Part shown: positions 12,738 through 24,953 of the stretch, piece after piece | Position numbering within the stretch: the first letter of the stretch is position 1 | How the letters are laid out: each line of letters opens with the position of its first letter | Source of the DNA: Panaeolus papilionaceus | Taxonomy: Eukaryota > Basidiomycota > Agaricomycetes > Agaricales | Length of the DNA: 64,000 nt | Direction: 5' to 3' | Assembly: GCA_015501605.1 (NCBI GenBank) | Contig: JADNRZ010000006.1 | Span: 1,736,001 to 1,800,000 of the forward strand | The notes under the pieces: model-generated | What the model was told of the DNA's origin: nothing | Database searches by the model: none | Seen by the model: the letters and a program-made list of their open reading frames with translations, nothing else | Position numbers and translations under genes: made by a program

Positions 12738-15700
12738 CGACACCACTATGAGCGTCTTCGGCGGCACCTCCCGAAATTTGTACTCGACAATATCGACGGC
12801 TGTTGACGGGCATCTGCACATTTCTCACTGTCGCGTCATTATTCGTGACGTCATGGCGCTTTTATCATTTACCGTGTTATATTCCTGCTTAAGACAAAAC
12901 CCTTTTCGTTGCTAGGCATATCTTTAAGCCATACTTCAATACAGTTCTAGTGGTTTCCCAGAGGCTACTTTTTTTATGACAGGTTTCAATGTACTTGTTT
13001 TATTCTTTTGAGGGCTCGCTTCGTCACCTTCGGCCAGTACCCGATAGTCATTTCTCAAGAGCTGCCCTGCAGGACGTACATCATTCTAGGCTGGGAGCCC
13101 GATTGAATTGGATTGACGCACAACAGTCAAGACTAAGTTAGTCGCCCGAGGTGTCATTCCCACTTCTCGTACTTCTCAGCTGAGGTTCCTCAAAGCGCAG
13201 TAAAGCATTAGAGACAACCTACCTAAACCTTGCTCATCATTCTCACTCTTTCTACTGCATGCTGGGACCCAGACCAAAATACGACTGGACTTGGTCACTG
13301 ATGAGTTGTCCGAACCCGAAACGTTCTATTTTTAGACGTTCATAATGTAAGCTGCCTGCATCGACCCTCGCTGGTGCTCATGCTATATTCTCCTCCGCGG
13401 CGCGGCGGTCATTCTGTGAACCATTGTATTTTGCCCCGGGGATTGTTCTGGCCGGTGCACAGCTGATGTCTCCGGGCATTCTGATGTGGACCTCGTGTGG
13501 TTTCCGGAGACTGCATGCAGTCGTAACTTTGCATTGATGTTGTAATGGTCCCGGGACTTTGAATCTCCTGGTACTGCAATGGGATTTTAGACGTAGTGCG
13601 AGCGTGAAGTATGCTTTGATTACAGACTTCCTTGTTTCTTAAATTAGCGCTCATAATACATCATGCTTGACGCCGACATTTCTCCGTTGTTCGCTTGTAC
13701 TTTTGAGTGTATAATTCAGTGTATGCCTCTATTGAAACGGGGATCGGGTTGGCCAAATTTAAGCAGAATAACTTGCGATAAACCTCTCTTTGTGGGGAGA
13801 ATTTTGCCAGTTTTTACCCTTACATTGGTCTTGCGGGCTAAATTATCGCATATCGGTAAGGAAAATCTCAGGAATGCATCATGAAAAATGAAGAGGATAC
13901 GCCGAAGGATTGTAGATGCGATAGGGATGGGGTGCATATGCAGTCAACTCGGCTTGTAGTCCCTTGTGCACACTTCGAAGTGAGATGTTTTGTACTCCTT
14001 ATTGTTTTACTGTCGACGGACGTCGAACATCTTCAAAGTGTACACATGCTGTCAGTTCTTCTCGGCCCATTTTTATGCTCACCTTTGTCGTTGAGATTGT
14101 TGAGTTGTTATTCCTGCTCGAGCACCCTTTCAACACGATCAAACAGGGACAATCTCACTCAAGGGTGTATATTTGAGGGTAGCGTTCGATTTTTGAAGAA
14201 AGTGCGTCTATTTGTGTTCAGCTTCGTTCAAAAACATTTACCCTAATTTCTTTGCAGTTATTTGACATTATTATCCTTTATTTAAAAATACGATCTATTA
14301 CTTCGGTTCTATTGGGGTGTATGACATTACAAATACTTGCACTCTTGGTGCGGCTTGTGCCGACGGTTGATCATCCACAAGCCTGAACGATGACGCGCTC
14401 TAACATTGTGCCAAGGCGCTGCTGTGAGCCATATTTGGTGCCGTCGTACAGACAACTTGGCTGGTCGAAGAAGGAAAGTGCATGCACAAAAAAGGGTGTA
14501 CAGAGATGACGCGTTGTGGTGTGCGTCAAGGCGCATCGATATTCCCATAAATGGCTTGTCGGGATAACTGTACTCCGCCGACGCAATCAGCTTGGGCGCT
14601 GTTTCCTGTGCTAGCCCTACCATCAAGAAGGGGCCAGTGGTGGTCAGATTGACGCGATACACAGGCGTAGGTCCTTCGATATGCTTCGATTTGATCTCAA
14701 TAGGGTTGTTTCGAGGCACTGTGCATATAATGGGGTTCGTTGCAGCCCTTGATAACGCCATTCCTCTAGATATGCAGGCCCGCACTGCTAATCTTTTTAT
14801 TCGGTGGTAGTATCTTTCATTAGGCCTGACATTCGTAGGTAGCAATGCATTCCAGGGCGCAAATGTATTGCATGAAAGGAATTATGAAAGTCTTATCACC
14901 GGAATAGATTGTGGGTTAGACAATCACGGTCAATCGCACAGCGTAAAGGACAATAAACCCATAGCCCTTCGGAAAATCGCAATCATAAGGCTTTACAGTT
15001 GTTGACTCAACAAGGCTTCACCCACATGTGATGACAACTAGAAGGTGATGCCACTGATGTCGGTGATTGTAAATGGAAGCTTCGAGATTTTCATGAAGGA
15101 CCTTCGAACGCTGGCTTCAGATTTAGGAGAGATACACTGAGATACGCCGTTGCAGTGCACCCTTTCTCCGAACAATTATTTGATACTATTATATCAGATG
15201 AAAATAAGTTAGCACAAGAATCAAATTCGAAGAGGCAACTATCGGCAAATGACTCACCGGTCTATCCAGCAATAAGTTACTAAGCCGCTGATATTTAACT
15301 ATGAGAAAAATGATAATTTACGTCCATATTGGACCGGCCAGGACTCGGAGATACCTACACCGTTGCTTGAAGCCTACAAAGTGGCTAGTTGATGTGTAAG
15401 CACGTGCAAAAAGGGTGCAAGATGAGAGTGGTCCTGGCTTTGAATTTGAAATGAAATTAATTGGCCTCAGGTGGCTTTGTTAACTTGAATAGTATGCACC
15501 CCGTTCCAAGCAATGTCTGTCGTTTAGAGCCGCGCTACACGGGTATGTTAGCCGTGGCACCGGTAGACCAGTAACTTGAAAGACGGTTAACCAATATTCA
15601 CATAACTTCCATGACGATCTAATGTGCACACTGCAAGTATGAATTGCTGCTATCAATCGAGCTAGAAGGTTTTTAATGTTGCACATAGTCCACGAAGTTG

Positions 15701-16236
15701 CCGTGGACCATGGACGGCCTACTATACACACGCCCTGTCATGGTGAGAGGTTTGCTGGTTGAAGCATTCCAGAGCTCCTGGTTTAGCGACTTTTACGGCA
15801 AAACGGAGCGGAAGTGCGGCGGATGCAACGGTCGCACGTGTAGATTTGAAATTGGCGACGGAAAAGGCAATTGTACTCAGCTCGATCGTGTCGTGTCGAG
15901 GACGGGTCTGCGTTCAAGTCGTGAATATTATCTGACTGCGAAAGCCACCTATTGTCTGCAGACATCGTTTGGGTTTGGGGTGTCTTTATGCGAGATAAGA
16001 GGTGCAATGCTAAAGAGACCTAGCAAATAGCCCCCAAATGGAAGCAGTGAATGAAAGCAGAGATATCCCTTTGTGGATATGCTAATTTCGTGTGTGAGAG
16101 ATCTACGATCTTTCTCATATGTCACCGATCTTGAATTTGCTCTTGTTGCGCGACATCACTACAATCTGCAGTCTCGGTCTGTTCAAGACCACAATCACTT
16201 GTTTTTTTTTGAGACAGTTATAAGGCATTCGCTAAC
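12738..16236. other. About 3.5 kb without a supportable gene
   Basis: The longest open frames here (14327-14845 minus, 172 codons; 15698-16030 plus, 110 codons) carry no recognisable motif, have no splice-linked neighbours and overlap frames of similar length on the other strand. AT-rich patches near 14270-14340 and 15180-15310 look like ordinary intergenic DNA. I see no convincing transposon ends or target-site duplications. Confidence 0.4.
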
Positions 16237-19200
16237 ATGCCTTTTGCAAGTTTACCGACATACCCCTTTCACGAAACTCAGGGCATTGAATCTTATCCTC
16301 TGGCTGGCGAGCAGAGTTCAGTCTCCACCATACAAGCCCTCCCTTTTACCCTCATCCCACCTTCACGACGAGGAACACCACCCGTCGAGTTATCGCAACA
16401 AAGCAATTTCCCTGGTATTGAACGTGAATACGCCCCATACTCCTTGATACCCACTGCGATGCCTCATGCTACCTCAGGTGGTTCAAAGCCACAAATTTCG
16501 GTCGTCCTTGACCAACCTTATCTCGTTCTCAATGGTACTGGTCCGGATGTCGAGTCGACGCGGATGAGCGGGAAGGTCGTACTGAGCCTCCCTGAGGCTA
16601 CTTCTCTTCGAGAAATTACTCTCCAGTTTAGAGGCAAAGCTCGGATACCCATGCCTGCCTCGGAGTCGTGAGTTTGCCCGAGCCTCTTATCAGCGTTGGA
16701 CCCTGACTGACGGACTTTTGACCCTGAAGTTTAATCAACAACACTGCCTCCATCAGCTATGTCATCTGCAACCATGAATGGCATTTCCTGGACACGCCTA
16801 CCTCACTAACCTCTACGGCTCCAACGACTGGCAAAAAGCAGCACCATCCAGTACGAACGCTCAAGGCTGGCCAGCACACCTTTCCCTTTCATCTCGACAT
16901 AGGTGGAACACTACCTGCTTCGCTCACCACCCCAGTCCTCGGTGGCGCTTCTATAACCTATAAGCTTCGTGCTATCGCTCACCGGCCAGCGCTTTCCCTT
17001 TCACCGAATCCAAGTTATGCCACCCCTGTGTCAATCTTACGCGGATTTACGCCAGATGCCTTAGAATACCAGCAAACGCTCGAAATCGAGAACACATGGC
17101 CGGGGAAGGTTATGTACTCGGTCGTGTTACCGCACAAAGCCTGGGCAGGGGGAGATGAACTCGTTGCCCGTTTGACGCTGAGTCCTTTGAATAAAGGTGT
17201 CAAGGTCTTAGGTGTCGTAACTGGTCTCTGGGAAATAACGAAGGTGTGGGCGCGGAGTGGTTGGGTGGAGGACACGAAGGTGATTGTGTGGGGCAGGAGT
17301 GAGATACGTCGTGGCAAGGCAGTCAATGTGCCCATGACGGGGTTTGGGACATGGCAAGGGCTAGGGATTGGCAATGTGCGTGGAAGTTGGGATAGTGAAG
17401 CAGCAGCAGCTAGCATGAGCTTCATTGCGTCCCATACTCAAGAGCAAGACGAACAAAATCATTATCCTGGAATGGGAAATGGAAGCGGGACTGGCAGCAC
17501 TGAGGGTGGACAGACGGATTACTATGACTCTGATGTGGTCACTCTCCTGAAAATGAAAATCCCTCCTACAACGTTTGGGCAGCACGGGAAGCAACGTCCA
17601 AGCCGACCTGCGACACCCGGTACTGCGACACCCCCATACTCTGCTCCTGCAACTTCATCTGGCATTCCCTCCTCGTCCAACTCCTCACATCCTTCAACCC
17701 CCATTGATTCCCCTCCACCGCATCTGACACCTTCGCATTCTGTGGACCCAATACATACGTCACATCGAGTTCGCTGGAGCATATTTTTGCTCAATGCGGA
17801 TGGCCATGTTTCGGAGCTCCGCTGTTCACTTCCCATCCACATCCTCGACGGACGTCTGCTAGAAGAAGCCAAGGGATCCAGTTTGCCGGTCCGTCGCGTA
17901 TTGTTTTCTAGACCTCAACAATTTGGCGCTAGGGGAGAACCAAATGGATCGGGATCGCAGATGGGTGTGGGTGATGACGAGTTCCAGGGAAATGAGGGTC
18001 CTGACAGCCAATTCCTTGAAGCTGATCGTCAACTTCCCAGTTATCATGCCCATCTCCGTGACCGCGTCGCCAACATGTTCTTACCTGAAGGTGCGACGAT
18101 GCGGGTTAACAATCCTTGGATTAGAAGTTCCGCTCCTATCAGCCCAGACGCTGAGCAAGCGATGGGCTCTGGTTGGCATTCTCCAATGCACCTTCCCAAT
18201 CACTTTGGAGTGAGCGGTGCGGGCTCTGTGCCCAACAGTCCAAGACACAGGAACGTGGACCTCCCTCTTGACATATCCTACTCCCATACTCCTCCCCGCG
18301 TTGATAGTTCATCTCAGCTTCAGAGAGGTTATACCAGTTTCTCAGCACCTCCTCCGCCCATTGGGGCCGCCAACTCTTCCTCCTCCAGAGGCTCTATCGA
18401 CCGACATATCATCACGGGTCCTACCCCCTTGGAATACATCAATTCCGAATTAATACTCAGCTTGAATGGTGAAGGAGCAGATGGAAGTGGGTCGCATTCT
18501 AGCCGTTCGCAAAGTCGACAGGGAAGCCGCCCAGGTAGTAGATGGGGTAGCAGATCACATAGCCGACGCACCAGCCCAGAACGCGATGCGACTGGATACA
18601 GTGGTGAGCCAAGCTCACCAGGACACGGTCATGGTCTTCGCAATTTCATCAAGGCAACGATGCGACCGTTTACCGCCTTGACATCCCATTCCCATTCCAA
18701 CTCACACTCCCGCTCTCATTCTTTCAGCGCTAAAATCTCGCCCACTGACTCGACTTCATCACTACCAGGACCCTCATCTCACTCCAACCCTTCCTCGTCA
18801 CATTCACAAACCTTTGGATTCGGCAATTCTCATCATCACCCCAATTCTCATCCTCATCCCGCTCTCCACCACTCTCACACCTCTGTCCATACCCCCTCGC
18901 CTCTGGCCGGATCGCGATCTGGATCACATGGGTCGTTGACTCATGTTACTTCTGCTCCTGCAACGGCGATGGGCGCATCTGGAACGCCGGATTGCTTGAA
19001 TCGTGCACTTGCAGAGGTTCCTGATTACTCAGTCGCCGCAAGAGGTTTCATGGGTGGTGTTCCTCCTCTCACTAGTTTACAAGGATTACCGAGCTACGAG
19101 GAATCGGCCAGACACCAAAGGACGTGCTCCGCCAGTCATTCGTCACCTCAAAATATGGAGCGCACAGAGGAGGATGCGGATTCTGATGATGGTGCAGGTG

Positions 19201-19244
19201 TCATCCAGATGAGGGTACGGAGTAGGGCTCAAATGTCCGCATAA
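16237..19244 (+). CDS. Alpha-arrestin (arrestin N and C domains, Ser/His-rich tail)
   Basis: Two exons (16237-16667 and 16730-19244) give about 981 aa. The arrestin N domain runs from QISVVLDQPYLVLNGTG through LREITLQFRGKARIP, then HEWHFLDTPTS and the signature FPFHLDIGGTLPASL and ASITYKLRAIAHR. The arrestin C domain starts near WPGKVMYSVVLPHKAWAGGD and ends around HILDGRLLEEA, interrupted by a long Ser/Pro/Thr insertion (about 17590-17760). The tail is low complexity, with Ser-Arg repeats and His/Ser runs at about 18680-18900. LPSY occurs twice, in QLPSYHAHL and in GLPSYEES near the C-terminus. Fungal proteins of this type are adaptors that recruit a NEDD4-family (Rsp5-like) ligase to membrane transporters; the LPxY-type motifs fit that role. 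No PPxY was noted. Confidence 0.85.
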
Positions 19245-19764
19245 TAATTTTTTTTTTCACTAACACCCGGGACTTCATTTATCATATTTTATAATTTATC
19301 TATGCTCTGGGTTTTTCGTTTTATATGTATATTTTATTTCCTGGATGCTTGTATATCTTTCATTGCTGTTACGTTTTCACTCGTATTCCTCGCCCGCTCG
19401 TTGCTTTCACATACACCCCCTGATATTTACTCAAAATAATTCCCATTATGGCCACTCCCATGTACACATTCGTTTCCCTCTCCTGCTCCTTCCTCTTCTC
19501 TTCTCAATGACCACTCGGTGGCCTCTAGCTCCTCATGTTGTCCTTATCACATGCACTTCCATGTATTAGACTAGCGCGCGAATCGCGTCTGTATTAACAT
19601 CACCGTTGTCAGTTGATTGGCAATACAAAATGAACAATATACACTTTACCTCTGGCACAAGCCCTGTCTGTGATGCGGCATTTCTCGCATATGTCAGCAG
19701 ATTCTTGTGATTGTGGATGGATTGTGAGAGGGCTGATATCTCAAGAAGACATGACGCCAGACGG
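19245..19764. other. Convergent intergenic region
   Basis: This region holds the T-rich 3' end of the arrestin gene and the 3' end of the first F-box-like gene. No coding exon is supported. Confidence 0.35.
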
Positions 19765-21058
19765 TTAGGTTATGCTGAAAGGATCCACGTCCAGGGCGAA
19801 TTTGAACTTCTGACGCGACAAGGGCTCCAAATACTTGGGCAACTTCTGCATCTCCTGTCCAAAGGCTGGATCTACGGACCATACTTTGAGAGAAACGGAT
19901 GATAATTGCTTCCAGCCGGGTTTGGCGAGGACGGTACAAAGTGTGTTCCATTGCTCTTCGTCTATGGTTACGTCCTGATCGTATGTAGTAACGTAGACTG
20001 TGATTTCTAACGATACTAGGACGTTGTCCACCTCCAACTTGTCCAGCGTTGAACAGAGAGTCGAATAGGGGTCGTAAAGGTATGGCTGGTCGCCGTACCG
20101 ACAGAAGAATATCAAACGATTTAAATGGTGGTGCTGGGACAGAATGCAATCTTGCACCTGTTGTGTATGACGGTTTATGTCTGTTATTTTATCTGAAAAT
20201 GAAAAGAATAAGTTACTTTATGGTTAGCGAGATAAGGAGAACAAACACACCGTCCAGGAATTCGATTCCTAGCGACAACTCTTCTAGAGATTGGATATTT
20301 TGAGAGCGTATCAAGTCTGACGCTTGGTCGAGGGAAGCTTGGTTGATGAAGGGGCTAAAGTGGAGGGCTTTTATGTCCGATAGGTCGATCAGAAACTTCC
20401 CGTCCTGTCGCTTCATTTTCAAAGAGCTGATCCTGGGATCGTAATCATACTCGTCAAAATCCATTAGGACCAGAGACTGAAGCCGCATAGGAGAGCAGGG
20501 CACATGGTATGAGCGATCCTCCAGGAGATCCACATGGTCTAGCTCAAGATGCTGGAGCTGGTGCAGCGGCGCTAAATCTTTTAACGGGAACTTGTGGATG
20601 CCATGCAAACTCAATCGCTCCAAGGAGGATATCCCAGATAGTGCTTGAAGCGATCTTGAGAGGAGCGAGTTCCATGCTTCCTGCTCTCTGAGGACGTGAA
20701 TCTCAAAGGAAGAGATGTTGACAAGCATAGGCAATACAACAGGGAGCTCAGCTTGGTCTTGCTCATCTATGGGGTTGATGAGACACAAATGTCGGATATA
20801 GGGTGCCGTTCGAGGACGATTTTTGACCAAATCAGTGAACTTGGATACGGATGGCATAGGAAAGGCCACTTTATTATCGTCCCATTCCTCAGTGTCCTCG
20901 CCGATTGTAATGGTAGCGAACAACCTTTTGCGACATTGATCGAGGCAGAACGAAGACACATATGAAAGAATTTTAACACTATCCCAGTCCTTTTCGTCCG
21001 CTAGAACGTCGATAATTTCGGCGACGATATCGAGGGGGAGATTTAGCACCGCCATCAT
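19765..21058 (-). CDS. F-box-like / leucine-rich repeat protein, paralogue 1
   Basis: Two exons: 21058 to about 20251, and about 20157 to 19765. The N-terminus LNLPLDIVAEIIDVLADEKD followed by CLDQCRKRLFATITIG is the F-box-like pattern common in agaricomycetes. Irregular leucine-rich segments follow, such as APYIRHLCLINPI, ISSLERLSLHGIHKFPL and LAPLHQLQHLELDHVDLL. Exon 2 adds PYSTLCSTLDKLEVDN and EEQWNTLCTVLAKPGWKQL. By analogy it would be the substrate-binding part of an SCF-type ubiquitin ligase, but the F-box is divergent and Skp1 binding is not shown. It aligns along its length with the two paralogues to its right. Confidence 0.72.
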
Positions 21059-21299
21059 GAGTCAGCGTATTGGTTCGAGTCAAGTGAGATGGCCTCCAAT
21101 ATTTTCACACTTGTAATCGACCCCTAATGGGATCAAATATTGAAACTCCGACAAGCTATACACACCCTCCAAGCCAGATCACCTTCATTTGTTCTATCTT
21201 AATAGACAACATTTACACGAAATTGCATCATACGCTATATCGGAATAGGTTTCACAGCCGCCCATGGGGATACAAGCACGGCGTTCAACTTTATTTTCT

Positions 21300-21794
21300 T
21301 CAAAGATCATGAGTTGGAGTGCCTCGGGTTATTGAGTTAATTAAAGGCAAATGGCGAATGCAGTGAGCAATCTGTGGACTGTCCTTCAGGACGAATACAC
21401 CTCCTAACATATCCAACTCCAGGGAAGCAAGGTTGACTAGTTTGGTTAACACCAGAATTAGGCCTATTTGGTCGTCTCGCTGTGGGCTGAAAAGACAAAG
21501 CTGACGGATGTAAGGAGCAGTATCTGGATGCCCATTTATAGGAGTAATGAATCTCTCGATGGATGGCATATATGTGCCGTCTTCGCCATTGTTCACTTGT
21601 ACCTTGCGTCCGCTGACTGAAATATTTGCAAACAGATGGTTGCGACAATACTGATGACAAGACGAAGACAGAGTCGAGAACTTTTTGATATCTTTCCAGA
21701 GTTTTTGTTCGGCGAGGACGTCAATTATCTCAGTCAGAATATCGAGAGATAATGTGGAGGGTACCATTGCGCGTGCAGCGTGCGCTATTGACAA
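21300..21794 (-). pseudogene. Truncated F-box-like/LRR paralogue
   Basis: The first 120 or so residues match the neighbouring full-length copies (STLSLDILTEIIDVLAEQKL, RNHLFANISVSG, APYIRQLCLFSPQRDDQIG, VNLASLELDML). The match then stops and the frame ends after about 40 unrelated residues. The second half of the LRR exon and all of exon 2 are missing; downstream DNA to 21058 holds no remainder. The upstream 110 bp resembles that of paralogue 3, so this is a truncated duplicate rather than a separate short gene. The start could be 21794 or 21764. Confidence 0.65.
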
Positions 21795-21894
21795 GTCCCG
21801 TTTAGCTCGGAGTCCAATAAATCACTTTTGTACGTCCCGAACCGTGAGAATACAAATATAGGCTCAATGAGCCCTGGACAAAATGCAGAAACTC

Positions 21895-21970
21895 TTTTTT
21901 CTCTGCAAGAACGTTAAATGACTTCAGCTACGATATGGCATTGGAGAGGGAATTAGGGGGATCGTGTGTT
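21895..21970 (-). pseudogene. Relic of an F-box-like N-terminus
   Basis: On the minus strand this short stretch resembles the start of the F-box exon of the flanking copies (the CTGCAAGAACGTTAAATGA region corresponds to the 'gaacgtc...atttcggcgacgatatcgag' region of paralogue 1). It has no usable reading frame. It seems to be a fifth, almost erased copy. Confidence 0.4.
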
Positions 21971-22122
21971 CCCACTGCTATTGAGAGCCTGGCCGGCATG
22001 GTCCTAAAGGTGGCCTCCACTCTCGTTTTTGCGTTGGAAGCCCCAGGAGAACAGATTGAGAATAGAAGCCCTGAGGAGAAAATGCGACTCCAGAAGAGTG
22101 TCATGTGTTGTACAATTCACGG

Positions 22123-23431
22123 TTATAAAGTATGAATCTGTTCGTAGAGAGAAAAGTCCAAACTAAATTTAAACGACTGGGAAAATAACGGCTCGAGATA
22201 TTTATGGAGCTTTCCTAGCTCTCCAAGACTGCGAGTATCGTCAGGGAAGGTCGGAATCCTAAGCGCGACTAGCTCCAGATGCTTCCAACCAGGTTTGGTA
22301 AGAATATTGCATAGCGCTCTCCACTCATCCCCTACAACCATGTCGAATCCAGACTCAACGCCTACAGTGATCCTCAAATGCGTCAGCACATTGCTAGACT
22401 CCAGCTGGCTGAGGGTTTCACAGAGTTTTGAATAAGGGTCTGGTTCTCCTAGTCTGTAAGTCGAGAAAAACTCTAGGGTTTTGAGAGTCTGCTCTTGAGG
22501 TATAACCAAATCCTGCAGCCCCTTTACATAGTTTTCTATGAAGGAAGCTATGTCAAACATCATTGTCAACCAGAACTGACATATACTAACTTTTCATATT
22601 CGAAGAAATCCCAATGGACAATTCCTCGAGCCGATTTATATTATGAGAGCAAAAGATCTCGGATGCTGCCTTCAACGACGTTCCAGAGAAAGGCCCAAAC
22701 CGCACTTTCCGGACGCCCGAGAGGTCCAAGAGAAACTTTCCGTCTTTTCGCTTCATCTTCAAGCAGCTGAGCTTCCCATCAGAGCCGAACTCGTCGTAAT
22801 CCAGGATTGTCAAAGACTGAAGTCGTGGCGGAGAGGAAGACACCTTGAAGGAGCGATGTTGGACCAACTCAACGTGGTCCAGCTCGAGATGCTGAAGTTG
22901 GGTGAGTGGTGCCAGCGCTTTTAATGGGAACTCCTCTACTCCGCGAAGTATGAGACTTGTCAAGGATGGAATTGTCGAGACCGCTTGGAGCATTTGTGAA
23001 AATAAATCATTATTATCCGATTCTGTGATAATAGTCCCTCTGATCATGAACACCTCTAAGGAAGAAAGGCTGACAAGCTTCGTCAAGACTGGAAGCAGCT
23101 CTATTTGGTCGTCTTCCTGTGGGTCAACGAGACAAAGGTGACGGACATGAGGCGCAGTTTCTGGATGTTCATTTATGAGAGTGATGAATCTTTCGATGGG
23201 TGGCATAGGTGGAGCGCCTTCTTCATCATCGAGGTCTTCCTCGTCTTCGCCGACTTTAATGTTTGCAAATAGACATTTGCGGCAATGCAGATGACAGACT
23301 GAAGACAGAGCAGAAAATTTTTTAACATCTCCCCAGCATTTTTGCTTTGCGAGTATGTCAATTATTTCAGTAACAATACTGAGAGGAAATGTTGAGGGGA
23401 TCATTGGAGTTGGATGGCTCGAGGTTGACAA
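22123..23431 (-). CDS. F-box-like / leucine-rich repeat protein, paralogue 3
   Basis: Two-exon minus-strand gene (exon 1 from 23431 to about 22595; exon 2 ends at 22123). The N-terminus STFPLSIVTEIIDILAKQK and CRKCLFANIKVGEDEEDLDD match paralogue 1. Leucine-rich segments include APHVRHLCLVDPQEDDQIEL, IPSLTSLILRGVEEFPL and LAPLTQLQHLELDHVELV. Exon 2 contains DPYSKLCETLSQLESSN, EWRALCNILTKPGWKHLELV and a closing KYLEPLFSQSFKFSLD. The product is about 420 aa. The frame looks intact; the intron position is conserved with both other full copies. A substrate-receptor role is inferred only. Confidence 0.72.
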
Positions 23432-23601
23432 GTTGCGCTGAGCTCCGAGTCCATGTATGTCAGGAATCGTGAGAATAAAAATAGGGGCTTATGAGCCCTG
23501 ATCAGAAACAAATCAGAGGGCAGAAACCCTCGAAATTGAATACTAAGTGTGCTTTCATGTTATGCTATATCTAATTACATTCATCACATATCATAAAATT
23601 G

Positions 23602-24953
23602 TCAAAAAACAAATGGAACTATCGAAATGCTTGGTGCAACGGCCGCGAGTTGAGATACCATACGACTCATACTGCTATCCGAATCATCCACCGTCGATGA
23701 CCCCAGTCTCAGTTTGAAGTCAAACCGCTTTGAGGATAAAGGTTCAAAGTAGTCTATCAGCTTGCTGAACTCCTGTCTCAACGAGGAATTCATGATCAGT
23801 ACTCGTAGAGTTACTAATCTCAACGAGTCCCATCCAGGTTTATTTAGCACATCACATAGAGCGCGCCATTGTTCTCCGAGAACGCCAGCATCGTCGAGTA
23901 CTGTCGGAAGTGCGACAACCACTTTCAATGTGGTGAGCTTATTAGCTGGCGCCATCAAGTCGAGAACCCGACACAAGCCCAGGTAGGGATCCTCTTGACT
24001 ATTTATAACTCGGGAATGGAACTCCAGCGTCGTCAACGTGTTTCCGTTCGGCAGCACCCAGCTTTGAAGCGCACTTGAATAGTCGAATGCCTCGCCTTCG
24101 CCTTCGAGTCATCGATCAATTCTGGTCTGCCAATTCAGCGGAAATGGAACCACGTACCATCCTCAAACGCTGAAATGCCAATTGAGAGCCTTCTCAAGAA
24201 TTTTACCCCTTGCGACTCTAGGAGACAAGTTACATGATCAACAGAGTCTTGGTCTATGGCCAAGAACATCAGACTCTCCAGTCCTGAGATGTCAACAAAG
24301 AATTCCCCGTTGGGTTTTCTAAGTTCGAGAGCGGTCCCGTTTTCTCCATCTTCAAAGTCTTCAAAAGCCGTCACCGCTAGAGATTTGAGACAGACTGATG
24401 ACAAGCTGTCGTCCAAAGGCCCCTCCTCTATGATCTCCACTCCTATTAACTCCAAATGTCGAAGGTGTGTTAGGGTGATCAAGAGGTTAATGGGGAATTG
24501 CGCGACGTCGTTGAGAATGAGTGCTTGGAAAGATGAATGTTTCGATAGTACCTGAACACACTCGGAAAGAAGCTCTGACCAAGAGTCGCTCTGCAGTCGA
24601 ATTTCCAGAGTGGAAAGCTTTGTCAACTTGACCAGGGCCTCTGGCAGCTCTTCCTGATCATCTTCGCCGTCTGTTGGCCGGATGAGGGTAAGATATCGAA
24701 TCCATGGCGCTACGCCTGGAAAGTTTGCCATCAAGGCTGTGAATTGAGCGATAGATGGCAGGCTAGACGATTCCCCCACTTCCTGATCTCCATTCTCTTC
24801 CAGAGTGATGGTCTCGAATAGATGTTTGCGGCACTGATCGCGAAAGAATGAGCATACTGTGGATAATGTTTTGAGATCGCTCAAAGGTCCGTTGCGAGCA
24901 AGTAGGTCAATGATGCTGGATATGATTTCAAGGGGGATGATTGGATTGATCAT
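23602..24953 (-). CDS. F-box-like / leucine-rich repeat protein, paralogue 4
   Basis: Most diverged of the cluster. Exon 1 starts at 24953 with INPIIPLEIISSIIDLLARN and CRKHLFETITLEENG, then LRR-type segments (APWIRYLTLIRPT, HSSFQALILNDVAQFPI, LTHLRHLELIGVEII). The intron starts near 24157 after AFEDG, the same place as in paralogue 1. Exon 2 has DPYLGLCRVLDLMAPANKL, EQWRALCDVLNKPGWDSLRL and FEPLSSKRFDFKLRLG, with a longer C-terminal extension than its relatives. The frame appears intact. No membrane segment or signal peptide is seen, so it is likely cytosolic or nuclear. Confidence 0.72.

Noticed and set aside
14327..14845. 172-codon open frame on the minus strand in the gene-poor region
   Set aside because: No recognisable motif or splice partner, and an overlapping plus-strand frame (14592-14810) is equally open. 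Not supportable as a gene.
15698..16030. 110-codon plus-strand frame with several cysteines (KCGGCNGRTC)
   Set aside because: It looks briefly like a small zinc-binding protein, but no second motif, introns or flanking exons support it.
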